A stretch of DNA of 64,000 bases from Pleodorina starrii (Eukaryota; Chlorophyta; Chlorophyceae; Chlamydomonadales; Volvocaceae): assembly GCA_030267565.1 (NCBI GenBank), contig BRXU01000009.1, positions 1,200,001-1,264,000 on the forward strand. The letters are read 5' to 3'. Position numbers and translations under genes: made by a program. The notes under the pieces were generated by a model. The model did not search any database. It had not been told where the DNA came from and saw only the letters and a program-made list of their open reading frames with translations. Shown piece after piece: positions 11,426-21,914 of this stretch (position 1 is the stretch's first letter; the number at the start of each line of letters is the position of its first letter).

Positions 11426-12192
11426 TGAAGTAGCTTCAGCAAGGCTTGAAGTAACTTATGCTAATATAAATTGCTTTTGGATGCTCCAAACCGCTGGAAA
11501 CCGCTGCTGGTGGAGCTGTACGAGCTCGGTCTGGTCCAGGGCGGGTCTGGTCGCAGCGTCGGTGCCCTTGGTCAAGCCCTAAGAGGGTCTTCCCATTGAC
11601 AGGTCGGGAATTTCCGCAAACTTTCTTTAGGCCCGGCCGGGTCCGCCGCACCTCCTTTCTTAAAATTTCTTGGACCAACTGCTACCATATACGCATAGTA
11701 TCGTCTTTATATAAAATTTGCAGCGCGAAGGTCCACGGGCGAGAAGTTGCCGGGCGAGAAATTCTTAGCTAGTACATGCTCCCGACCATGTATTTTGGCG
11801 GTTATCAGTTCCAGTGTCCGATTTGCGTCTGCCAAAAACTGAAAGTGGAAGTGGACAGTGAAAGTGCGAAAGTGGGTTCTGGTTTTTGGTGCGTTAACCA
11901 GTGCAGTCCACGGCGCTAGGAAGCGACAGACGCCTGCTGCGCAAACATGCAAGTACTATTTCCTCGTCAATGTCCTTCCACGGAACACCTGCTGAGTACC
12001 TTGAAGCCCATATTAATGACGAGGCTCGCTTGGCTGCGACCGCCCGGATGACTCTACCAGACTAATAACATTTACGACTGGATCCGACTAAGCTGTGTTA
12101 AATCCAAAGATTCTTACGAAGTAATAAAGCTTGTGAGGGTTAATGTTTGGCATTCCCCGATATATAGGTAAAAAAGGCTGGGCGGCATGGTA
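11426..12192. other. Upstream region of the orphan ORF, no gene recognised
   Basis: AT-richer DNA with TATA-like strings on the minus strand near 11459-11470 and 11708-11717, which could serve the 285-residue ORF. Short frames on the minus strand lack recognisable motifs. The inverted-repeat arm begins at 12193. Confidence 0.4.
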
Positions 12193-12726
12193 GGACCTGC
12201 CTAAAGGCCGCGCATGTTGGGCATAGGGCCCGCTGACGGGCAACCGACTCGAGCAGAATCTTCGCCCCAACTCGATCGCTTTCAATTTTGTTTGTACCAC
12301 TATACAGGGCTTTAGCAGGGAAATCAAATGTTCAACTCCAAAATCAAAAGCGGGCACACATCTTGGTCCAGGTCGCACACCGTCCGCGAGACCGCGACAC
12401 CCCGCCCATATATGAAGCCGCCCTGGATACCGATGTTGATTGCAGCCAAGCTCCCGTGAAAAACTTGAACTCGCCAAACTAGCGTCTGTCATGCACAAGC
12501 GGTCCGCAAAAGCTTCTTGCCGGGCCGCGTCTGTTGCTTATCCGTTTAAAGCTATACATTCTAAGATCAAACACTTCTATTAAGCATACCACGGGAGCTT
12601 GTTCTGGTCCACAATGGAGCGTCTCGGCACGACAGCGTGCTCAATCACGGACAGCACTTCCAGGAAGCCACTGGCGCTAGCATCTACAGGCTGTTTGTGG
12701 TATGGGCGATCAACGGGGATCTGGGC
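12193..12726. repeat. Left arm flank of the large inverted repeat
   Basis: This about 535-bp stretch recurs, reverse-complemented and nearly identical, at 20063-20596. Homology starts sharply at GGACCTGCCTAAAGG and runs straight into the 30-bp minisatellite. A minus-strand frame (RELGCNQHRYPGRLHIWAG) is open in both copies but matches nothing I know. Small differences exist between the arms, for example one base that makes TGG on the left and TGA on the right in the frame starting at ATG 12613. Confidence 0.9.
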
Positions 12727-15528
12727 GGACCCGGCGACGGCGCCGGCGACGGCGGCGAGGGGCTGGGCGGCCCCGGCGACGGCGGCGAGGGGCTGGGGGC
12801 CCCCGGCGACGGCGGCGAGGGGCTGGGCGGCCCTAGCGACGGCGGCGAGGGGCTGGGCGGACCTAGCGACGGCGGCGAGGGGCTGGGCGGCCCCGGCGAC
12901 GGCGGGGAGGGGCTGGGCGGCCCCGGCGGCGGCGGCGAGGGGCTGGGCCGCGCAGGCGATGGCGGGGAGGGGCTGGGCCGCGCAGGCGATGGCGGGGAGG
13001 GGCTGGGCGGCCCCGGCGGCGGCGGCGAGGGGCTGGGCGGCCCCAGCGACGGCGGGGAGGGGCTGGGCGGCCCCGGCGGCGGCGGCGAGGGGCTGGGCGG
13101 CCCCGGCGACGGCGGCAAGGGTCTGGGCGGCCCCGGCGACGGCGGGGAGGGGCTGGGCGGCCCCGGCGGCGGCGGCGAGGGGCTGGGCCGCGCAGGCGAT
13201 GGCGGGGAGGGGCTGTGCGGCCCCGGCGACGGCGGCGAGGGGCTGGGGGGCCCCGGCGACGGCGGCGAGGGGCTGGGCGGCCCCGGCGACGGCGGCGAGG
13301 GGCTGGGCGGCCCCGGCGGCGGCGGGGAGGGGCTGGGCGGCCCCGGCGGCGGCGGCGAGGGGCTGGGCCGCGCAGGCGATGGCGGGGAGGGGCTGTGCGG
13401 CCCCGGCGACGGCGGCGAGGGGCTGGGGGGCCCCGGCGACGGCGGCGAGGGGCTGGGCGGCCCCAGCGACGGCGGCGAGGGGCTGGGGGGCCCCGGCGGC
13501 GGCGGGGAGGGGCTGGGCGGCCCCGGCGGCGGCGGCGAGGGGCTGGGCCGCGCAGGCGATGGCGGGGAGGGGCTGTGCGGCCCCGGCGACGGCGGCGAGG
13601 GGCTGGGGGGCCCCGGCGACGGCGGCGAGGGGCTGGGCGGCCCCAGCGACGGCGGCGAGGGGCTGGGGGGCCCCGGCGGCGGCGGGGAGGGGCTGGGCGG
13701 CCCCGGCGGCGGCGGCGAGGGGCTGGGCCGCGCAGGCGATGGCGGGGAGGGGCTGTGCGGCCCCGGCGACGGCGGCGAGGGGCTGGGGGGCCCCGGCGAC
13801 GGCGGCGAGGGGCTGGGCGGCCCCAGCGACGGCGGCGAGGGGCTGGGCCTAGCAGACGACGGCGGCGAGGGGCTGGGCGGCCCCGGCGACGGCCGCGAGG
13901 GGCTGGGCGGCCCCGGCGACGGCGGCGAGGGGCTGGGCGGCCCCGGCGGCGGCGGGGAGGGGCTGGGCGGCCCCGGCGGCGGCGGCGAGGGGCTGGGCCG
14001 CGCAGGCGATGGCGGGGAGGGGCTGTGCGGCCCCGGCGACGGCGGCGAGGGGCTGGGGGGCCCCGGCGACGGCGGCGAGGGGCTGGGCGGCCCCAGCGAC
14101 GGCGGCGAGGGGCTGGGGGGCCCCGGCGGCGGCGGGGAGGGGCTGGGCGGCCCCGGCGGCGGCGGCGAGGGGCTGGGCCGCGCAGGCGATGGCGGGGAGG
14201 GGCTGTGCGGCCCCGGCGACGGCGGCGAGGGGCTGGGGGGCCCCGGCGACGGCGGCGAGGGGCTGGGCGGCCCCAGCGACGGCGGCGAGGGGCTGGGGGG
14301 CCCCGGCGGCGGCGGGGAGGGGCTGGGCGGCCCCGGCGGCGGCGGCGAGGGGCTGGGCCGCGCAGGCGATGGCGGGGAGGGGCTGTGCGGCCCCGGCGAC
14401 GGCGGCGAGGGGCTGGGGGGCCCCGGCGACGGCGGCGAGGGGCTGGGCGGCCCCAGCGACGGCGGCGAGGGGCTGGGCCTAGCAGACGACGGCGGCGAGG
14501 GGCTGGGCGGCCCCGGCGACGGCCGCGAGGGGCTGGGCGGCCCCGGCGACGGCGGCGAGGGGCTGGGCGGCCCCGGCGGCGGCGGGGAGGGGCTGGGCGG
14601 CCCCGGCGGCGGCGGCGAGGGGCTGGGCCGCGCAGGCGATGGCGGGGAGGGGCTGTGCGGCCCCGGCGACGGCGGCGAGGGGCTGGGGGGCCCCGGCGAC
14701 GGCGGCGAGGGGCTGGGCGGCCCCTGCGACGGCGGCGAGGGGCTGGGGGGCCCCGGCGGCGGCGGGGAGGGGCTGGGCGGCCCCGGCGGCGGCGGCGAGG
14801 GGCTGGGCCGCGCAGGCGATGGCGGGGAGGGGCTGTGCGGCCCCGGCGACGGCGGCGAGGGGCTGGGGGGCCCCGGCGACGGCGGCGAGGGGCTGGGCGG
14901 CCCCAGCGACGGCGGCGAGGGGCTGGGCCTAGCAGACGACGGCGGCGAGGGGCTGGGCGGCCCCGGCGACGGCCGCGAGGGGCTGGGCGGCCCCGGCGAC
15001 GGCGGCGAGGGGCTGGGCGGCCCCGGCGACGGCGGGGAGGGGCTGGGCGGCCCCGGCGGCGGCGGGGAGGGGCTGGGCGGCCCCGGTGGCGGCGGCGAGG
15101 GGCTGGGCCGCGCAGGCGATGGCGGGGGGGGGGGGGCGGGGCGGCCCCGGCGACGGCGGCGAGGGGCTGGGGGGCCCCGGCGACGGCGGCGAGGGGCTGG
15201 GCGGCCCCGGCGACGGCGGCGAGGGGCTGGGCGCCCGCGGCGGCGGCGGCGAGGGGCTGGGCCTAGCAGACGACGGCGGCGAGGGGCTGGGGGGCCCCGG
15301 CGACGGCGGCGAGGGAATGGGCGGCCCCAGCGACGGCGGTGAGGGGCTGGGCCTAGCAGACGACGGCGGCGAGGGGCTGGGCGGCCCCGGCGACGGCCGC
15401 GAGGGGCTGGGCGGACCCGGCGACGGCGGCGAGGGGCTGGGCGGCCCCGGCGACGGCGGGGAGGGGCTGGGCGCCCGCGGCGGCGGCGGCGAGGGGCTGG
15501 GCGGCCCCAGCGACGGCGTCGTGGCTGT
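12727..15528 (+). repeat. 30-bp GC-rich minisatellite, left array (about 93 units)
   Basis: Tandem 30-bp units of the form GGCGGCGAGGGGCTGGGCGG plus a variable GC-rich decamer (CCCCGGCGAC, CCCCGGCGGC, CGCAGGCGAT and others). Because 30 is divisible by three and stops are absent, all six frames stay open: one strand reads [14 protein letters not shown] decapeptides, the other [10 protein letters not shown]. Register is unbroken from about 12781 to 15120. A G-run with a 4-bp gain at 15121-15136 then shifts phase. Within 13380-14820 the GRAGDGG variant recurs every 180 or 270 bp, showing higher-order repeats. The G-rich strand is the plus strand and is a strong G-quadruplex former by pattern. 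Confidence 0.95.
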
Positions 15529-16433
15529 TGGCGGCGCCGGCAGCGCTGGTGCTGAGGCGGTATGGTCAATACAGTCAAACCAGGGCTGTCGGGTGATTGG
15601 GAGCCATCAGCGGGGAGGGACGGGTAGACATTAGAGCACGGGCGCCTAATGCGTGACTCATACCCGGGGCGCTCGGCGGTACTCCCCCGGGAGTATGCAG
15701 GTTCAATTCCTGCCGTCCTGTTGCTATCGTTATCCCCAGATACGGCGGCGTGCCTGCGGGCGGCGGCGCACCCTACGGCGGGTACCCCGGCAGCGGCTGG
15801 AACCCCAGCGCTTGGAGCCACAGCATCGAGGAAGGCGGCAGGGGCCGTCGCAGGGCGGGGGGCCGCACGCACGAGGGCCCCCAGGCCGCGGCCCCGCGTG
15901 CAGTCGGGCCGCAGCTGTCGGACCTGCGGAGGTGTTGTGCCGCGCTCTCCAGTCTGCCTTGGGGCGTGGCGGGGGTTGCAAGCGCCGCCCCACGTGCTGT
16001 GGTGCTGCCCCGCCCCGCCCCTCCCCACGTGCTGCACCCGCGGCGGTGGCGGCGCGAGTCGGCGCCCGCTGCCCCCCGCCGGTGTGCTGCCCCTGTGGTG
16101 CCCTTCCAGCCTGCCGTCCGGCCGGAACCCCAACCGGGCGGCTGCGGCACCGCACTGGTGCCATGTGCCGGGGTCGGGGTTGGGGCGGCCCAGCGGGTAT
16201 GGGTTGGGAACCGGCCGCGCGGCCCAGGAGCAGGCACTGGGTGCAGGTGCAATGGCAATTGCTCCGCCGTTTGGTTGTTGCCCCTCGGCGGGGCGGGGCA
16301 AGGGCGGGGCAGCGCGCGGCGCTCGTCTGAACTTGGGTGGCGAGTTATGCGCCCGGTGAGTGGGAGATTAGTCAGGACAGGACAGGAGCAATAAGCGCCG
16401 ACCGGCCGTCAGCGGCATGGGCGTCTGGGGCGC
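15529..16433. other. Spacer inside the inverted repeat, GC-rich, no certain gene
   Basis: Unique DNA following the left minisatellite. It contains a tRNA-like T-arm (15697-15713) and, on the plus strand after a plausible acceptor ending at about 15740, a Gly/Tyr-rich frame ([28 protein letters not shown]) that looks protein-like for about 30 residues before becoming low complexity. It may be part of the same degenerate gene or element as the CCCH ORF downstream, but no exon structure could be closed. Confidence 0.35.
15616..15720 (+). other. tRNA-like remnant (T-arm and acceptor-stem match)
   Basis: GCAGG-TTCAATT-CCTGC at 15697-15713 is a perfect five-pair T-stem with a seven-base T-loop, and includes a near-consensus B box (GGTTCAATTCC). 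The next seven bases CGTCCTG pair at six positions (one G-U) with AGGGACG at 15616-15622, as an acceptor stem would. The D-arm and anticodon arm do not fold normally and the span of 105 bases is long. It is best read as a decayed tRNA or a tRNA-derived SINE head, not a working tRNA. Confidence 0.3.
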
Positions 16434-16820
16434 ATGCCTGAGCCCCGCAGCCAGGGTCGGTCCGCTCCTCAGCTGGCGGTTGCGCCGTCGCGGTGGTGTG
16501 GGGTACCGCCACGGAGGACACCGGAAAGGGTGCCACCTTTCCGCGTCGCTTCGTTGACGTCCGGACCCTGGTCAGAGGCCAACGTGTTGGGAGAGGTGCG
16601 TGAGGCTTTCCGGCAGCGGCAGCGACCGGACGCGCCAGCCGACATGGGCACATTAGTGGAGCGCATTAAGGCGTACCCTGGCAGGGGCCGGTCGGAGCAG
16701 CGGATTTGCCTGCAGTACGCCACGAGTGGGTCCTGCACCCGGGGGCCCCGAGGGTGCAAGTTTGCCCACCCCGTGCCGGGGCTGCTGGGGCACATGCTGG
16801 CGGGCCTGCCACCGGATTGA
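16434..16820 (+). CDS. Small CCCH-type zinc-finger ORF
   Basis: A 128-residue ATG-started frame. The C-terminal half contains RICLQYATSGSCTRG followed by PRGCKFAHP, a C-x8-C-x6-C-x3-H zinc finger (residues about 94-115). This resembles the CCCH fingers that bind RNA (usual spacing C-x7/8-C-x5-C-x3-H, so the middle gap is one residue longer). Before it lies a charged helical piece (EVREAFRQRQRPDAPADMGT). No splice partner was found. CCCH or CCHC knuckles are common in retroelement Gag proteins, and the position between repeat arms fits a degenerate element, but a small host RNA-binding protein is equally possible. Confidence 0.4.
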   Translation: MPEPRSQGRSAPQLAVAPSRWCGVPPRRTPERVPPFRVASLTSGPWSEANVLGEVREAFRQRQRPDAPADMGTLVERIKAYPGRGRSEQRICLQYATSGSCTRGPRGCKFAHPVPGLLGHMLAGLPPD

Positions 16821-18397
16821 GCCGAGGGCGGTTGGACGCATGTGGTACCCGGGATGTAGATCAGCCACCGTTGGACGCGGCATAGGACCCGGACCCAGCA
16901 GTTGACGGCGTGTGGGGCGCGGAAGGAGACATTACGGATTTGCCGATAGACCCGCTACTCCCAGTACGCCCACGCCAGTTGAACCGCCCTGTAATAAACC
17001 CGGCTCCCGGCCCCGCGGACACACGGGGGTGGAGAAGGGATGCGCCCCCGAGGAGGCGGTGACACGTTACAACACGACACGAGGGTCACTCAGCTGCCGG
17101 TACCCCCATAACTCCAGTCAGCCGCCGCACGCATTGCCTTGCGGCAGCGGGCTAGGTGACGGAGCTATAGTTCGCACTAAGCGGCACCTCGCCAACTCGC
17201 CTCACTCTCGCTACACCCGCTCCCTAAAGCCTCCCTCGCCTTCAAAAGGCAGCCCGCGGCGGTCTCTGCACCGGTCTCCTCACGTACCCAGAGAAGCCCA
17301 CCCCTCCTTCCCTCCTCTCACGCCACCCTGCCCCGATGCCCTAGGTTCCCTCCCGCACTCCTGAAAGGCCCGCTACCATCCCCTCCCTCAAACGGGAACT
17401 GCCCTGCAGCCCCTTCTTCCCCTCACTCCGCGTCCCCTCCCTCCCCCTCCATACCCATCCCTGCGGGCTGCACACACCGGAAGTGGCCGTTGACCACCGC
17501 CAGGATGGGGTGGTCAGGCCCTACCCCCTCCCATCCCCGCCTCGGCACGTCTAGCTCCACAAACCCCCGCACACGCTGCCAACATTCTAGCGCCGCACGC
17601 GCGTTCGTGTGCCGCCGGTGTGCGTGGCGGGCCGGTGGGAGGCGGAGTGTTGGAGGCGGCTTGCAAAGTGGGTTGCTTGCGCGGCGTGGATGTGGATTGG
17701 GGGTCGGCACCGGGAGGGGGATAGGGCGGGCCAGGGGCTCCCACCTTCCGCTCCCACCTCCCACCCCGCGCCGCTGCAGGCCTCCTGCCGTACTACACTT
17801 GTTCGCGATTCCGCACCCTGCGCCCGCCGCCCCCCTTCTCTCCTCCTGCCGCACCGCCCTTACCCCCCAGCACCCGTACCCGCCGCACCCCTTCCCCCCG
17901 CCGGTCGGAAGCTTGAAAATTTAGACATGCACATCCTTGTTGAGGGTGTTGACAAACACCGGACCGGCTGCCGAAGCTCAACCCACCTCGCCCTGCCCGG
18001 CTACGGTGCAGGGCTTTGAAATGACATCGCGCCCGGCCTAGTACCTTGCCCAGCTGCTAAACGTGCCCCCGATGCGGCACCCAGCTCCTGCGGAAGTGGG
18101 GAGGCGCGCTACTTGACGAACGTGCACCAGCACGTGCTCGCTGCACATCCCTGAACCTTGCAATCCGGGGGCGCATCCGTGCTATCGACGCTGTACGGCA
18201 GTGGGAACAGGGGATGCTATTGGACGCTAGGGCACGACAGCGCTGCACAACTAAAGCTCGCACACCTGGGGCAACGGACCGCCGCTACCCGGTTTGCGAT
18301 GGGGGGATCCAAACACCCCCCTGCGCGCCCTGCCCGACTACCCTTCCACGATTGCTTAGGTATCTACGCACCGCTGCCCAGTCTGCGGTGCGAGGTG
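16821..18397. other. Right part of inverted-repeat spacer, no certain gene
   Basis: C-rich DNA up to the right minisatellite. On the minus strand near 17590-17423 a frame reads FVELDVPRRGWEGVGP, then DHPILAVVNGHFRCVQP and ends GEGGDAE with TGA. It looks like real protein and may be a terminal exon, but no upstream exon could be joined. Nothing else is recognisable. Confidence 0.35.
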
Positions 18398-20062
18398 GCC
18401 CTAGAGCCCCTCGCCGCCGCCGCCGGGGCCGCCCAGCCCCTCCCCGCCGACGCCGGGGCCGCCCAGCCCCTCGCCGCCGTCGTCTGCTAGGCCCAGACCC
18501 TCGCCGCCGTCGCCGGGGCCGCCCAGCCCCTCCCCGCCGTCGCCGGGGCCGCCCAGCCCCTCCCCGCCGTCGCCGGGGCCGCCCAGCCCCTCGCCGCCGT
18601 CGCCGGGGCCGCCCAGCCCCTCGCGGCCGTCGCCGGGTCCGCCCAGCCCCTCGCCGCCGTCGTCTGCTAGGCCCAGCCCCTCGCCGCCGTCGCTGGGGCC
18701 GCCCAGCCCCTCGCCGCCGTCGCCGGGGCCCCCCAGCCCCTCGCCGCCGTCGCCGGGGCCGCCCAGCCCCTCCCCGCCATCGCCTGCGCGGCCCAGCCCC
18801 TCGCCGCCGCCGCCGGGGCCGCCCAGCCCCTCCCCGCCGCCGCCAGGGCCGCCCAGCCCCTCGCCGCCGTCGCCGGGGCCGCCCAGCCCCTCGCCGCCGT
18901 CGCCGGGGCCCCCCAGCCCCTCGCCGCCGTCGCCGGGGCCGCACAGCCCCTTCCCGCCATCGCCTGCGCGGCCCAGCCCCTCGCCGCCGCCGCCGGGGCC
19001 GCCCAGCCCCTCCCCGCCGTCGCCGGGGCCGCCCAGACCCTCGCCGCCGTCGCCGGGGCCCCCCAGCCCCTCGCCGCCGCCGCCGGGGCCGCCCAGCCCC
19101 TCCCCGCCGTCGCCGGCGCGGCCCAACCCCTCGCCGCCGCCGCCGGGGCCCCCCAGCCCCTCGCCGCCGCCGCCGGGGCCGCCCAGCCCCTCCCCGCCGT
19201 CGCCGGCGCGGCCCACCCCCTCGCCGCCGCCGCCGGGGCCGCCCAGCCCCTCGCCGCCGCCGCCGGGGCCGCCCAGCCCCTCCCCGCCGTCGCTGGGGCC
19301 GCCCAGCCCCTCGCCGCCGCCGCCGGGGCCGCCCAGCCCCTCCCCGCAATCGCCTGCGCGGCCCAGCCCCTCCCCGCCCTCGCCTGCGCGGCCCAGCTCC
19401 TCGCCGCCGCCGCCGGGGCCGCCCAGCCCCTCCCCGCCATCGCCTGCGCGGCCCAGCCCCTCCCCGCCGTCGCCGGGGCCGCCCAGCCCCTCGCCGCCGT
19501 CGCCGGCGCCGCCCAGCCCCTCGCCGCCGTCGTCTGCTAGGCCCAGCCCCTCCCCGCCGCCGCCGGGGCCGCCCAGCCCCTCGCCGCCGTCGCCTGCACG
19601 GCCCAGCCCCTCCCCGCCGTTGCCTGCGCGGCCCAGCCCCTCCCCGCCGTCGCCGGGGCCGCCCAGCCCCTCGCCGCCGTCGCCGGCGCCGCCCAGCCCC
19701 TCGCCGCCGTCGCCGGCGCCGCCCAGCCCCTCGCCGCCGTCGTCTGCTAGGCCCAGACCCTCGCCGCCGTCGCCGCGGGCGCCCAGCCCTTCCCCGCCGT
19801 CGCCGGGGCCGCCCAGACCCTCGCCGCCGTCGTCTGCTAGGCCCAGCCCCTCGCCGCCGTCGCCTGCGCGGCCCAGCCCCTCGCCGCCGTCGCCTGCACG
19901 GCCCAGCCCCTCCCCGCCGTTGCCTGCGCGGCCCAGCCCCTCGCCGCCGTCGCCGGGGCCGCCCAGACCCTCGCCGCCGTCGCCGGGGCCCCCCAGCCCC
20001 TCGCCGCCGCCGCCGGGGCCGCCCAGCCCCTCCCCGCCGTCGCCGGCGCCGTCGCCGGGTCC
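18398..20062 (-). repeat. 30-bp GC-rich minisatellite, right array in inverted orientation (about 55 units)
   Basis: The same 30-bp unit as at 12727-15528, but reverse-complemented, so here the C-rich strand is plus and the G-rich strand minus. Register is kept without a single indel from about 18421 to 20040. The Ser/Pro frame ([10 protein letters not shown]) reads on the plus strand toward 20105 and ends [14 protein letters not shown]. The left array ends the same way on its minus strand with [14 protein letters not shown]. This array is shorter than the left one, and the regular 180/270-bp spacing of the left array is not evident. Confidence 0.95.
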
Positions 20063-20596
20063 GCCCAGATCCCCGTTGATCGCCCATATCACAAACAGCC
20101 TGTAGATGCTAGCGCCAGTGGCTTCCTGGAAGTGCTGTCCGTGATTGAGCACGCTGTCGTGCCGAGACGCTCCATTGTGGACCAGAACAAGCTCCCGTGG
20201 TATGCTTAATAGAAGTGTTTGATCTAAATATGTATAGCTTTAAACGGATAAGCAACAGACGCGGCCCGGCAAGAAGCTTTTGCGGACCGCTTGTGCATGA
20301 CAGACGCTAGTTTGGCGAGTTCAAGTTTTTCACGGGAGCTTGGCTGCAATCAACATCGGTATCCAGGGCGGCTTCATATATGGGCGGGGTGTCGCGGTCT
20401 CGCGGACGGTGTGCGACCTGGACCAAGATGTGTGCCCGCTTTTGATTTTGGAGTTGAACATTTGATTTCCCTGCTAAAGCCCTGTTTAATGGTACAAACA
20501 AAATTGAAAGCGAGCGAGTTGGGGCGAAGATTCTGCTCGAGTCGGTTGCCCGTCAGCGGGCCCTATGCCCAACATGCGCGGCCTTTAGGCAGGTCC
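20063..20596. repeat. Right arm flank of the large inverted repeat
   Basis: Reverse complement of 12193-12726 with few differences. Homology ends at GGTCC (20596), after which the sequence is unrelated to the left side. The two arms with their minisatellites make an 8.4-kb inverted structure with a spacer of about 2.9 kb. Confidence 0.9.
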
Positions 20597-20721
20597 GGCA
20601 TGGTATGGACCACGCGCTCGGCGGCGATGTCGTGCAAGCATGCTGTTGTACATAAAAAACAACAAGCGCACAGGAACCTGACCCAAGCCCTGTTCGAGCT
20701 GCTATGGTACCGTCAAAGGGT

Positions 20722-21503
20722 CAACTTTTCCAGCCAGCGCATTGGCTGAAGTTACTTGACAGTAGCCATGGAGTGTATAATTTACACATCACGCAGGCTG
20801 ACTTGCCAATAGAAGTACAGCGGAACTGTTTGCAGTTGCCGACGAGAGTGCACAGGCTTCGCTACCGAGGTATTCGCCGTAGAGGAGGCTTGACAACTTT
20901 AACATTAGGACAGGGAATGTAGAAGTCCCCTAGGTTGCCGACTGGACTTGTTGGGCGGCCCGCAGCAGAAGACCGCCGCATCGTGCGTGCAATTTGCTTG
21001 CGGCTTGGCGTCCAACAACCAGCAGTTTGCCCCTCATGGTTTGCTCCTTGCAACATTTGTAATATAAATGTGCGTCAAATCGGGCGGACCGGCAAGCAGA
21101 GCTGCTGTGGTGTGGTCGCGGGAAGAATGTTCGCAATGCAAACATAATTGGTCGCCGAAACGAAGATTCGTTTCACGCCGTCATGTCAGAAATCCACTTT
21201 GAGGAACGATGAATCTTCTGGAATTAATAATATGCCGAGAGGCGTTGGTTTGACCTCGGCCTCGGTCCATGGAGACTGCCAAACTGGTTTTTACTCATGC
21301 GATGTTGGGTTCCTATAATAAAGATACCATGCAATACAGAATGTAATAGTTTACTTATACAGTATTTCCGTTGGCCGACATTCTGCACTTTGGTCAGGAC
21401 ACCACAGTCCACAGTTCACAAGTCACAGGCACGGACATGGGCAATCCTACAGGGCGGGGCCCCCCTGGGCGCTTCGCGCTGGGGCCCCGCCCAAAAAGGG
21501 TGG
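20722..21503. repeat. Dispersed repeat, copy A (without satellite)
   Basis: About 780 bp that recurs in the same orientation at 53147-53939. Shared marks are CATTGGCTGAAGTTACTTGA near the left end, TTGCCGACTGGACTTGTTGG in the middle and GGGCGCTTCGCGCTGGGGCC at the right end. Internal differences are small insertions and substitutions. No long coding frame is conserved between copies, so it is probably a non-autonomous or decayed element. In this copy unique DNA follows the right end. Confidence 0.85.
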
Positions 21504-21914
21504 CCAAGCTGTACATATCTCAACACAGCAAGCCCACACGTCACATAGCATCGCTGCATCCTCTAAACACTCAATCGCACAACCCCGCGCTGGCTGTGGC
21601 ATCGCCAGGAGGTAGTTCGTCAGTTTTGAACGGGACAACTTATATGACGTTGACGAATGAGACCAGTCTTGCTGTCGTGACGTGCAATAATAGAGGTGAG
21701 TGGGTATCGGAGACACCGCGTTCACATCTCACATCGCGCTGTAGCGCACACTAGGACCATGCCTCCCCACCCAATACGGCGTCATAGGTTTCGTTGAGAA
21801 AGCACTCTACGTCCATGCTGATGCTTTTCCATCTGACGCTATTCCTTGCTGCATAACTTTGTCAGCTCACAAGCACACGCCTGCATCCCCGCCAATGACC
21901 GCATGGCGTGCCGT
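21504..21914. other. Short intergenic stretch downstream of COX11
   Basis: This holds the 3' UTR of the minus-strand COX11 gene. No other feature was seen, and no TGTAA signal close to the COX11 stop was found. Confidence 0.4.

Noticed and set aside
12599..15342. Long plus-strand frames through the left minisatellite ([10 protein letters not shown] and [10 protein letters not shown] types)
   Set aside because: All six frames are open from composition and a unit length divisible by three. The ATG-started one is stopped by TGA in the right arm copy.
15649..16394. Several overlapping frames of about 200 codons in the spacer on both strands
   Set aside because: Mutually overlapping, composition-driven and Cys/Arg/Pro-rich. 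Only the short Gly/Tyr segment and the CCCH ORF look natural.
12727..20062. CRISPR-like array
   Set aside because: Units abut directly with no unique spacers, and there are no cas genes. These are minisatellites in a eukaryotic setting.
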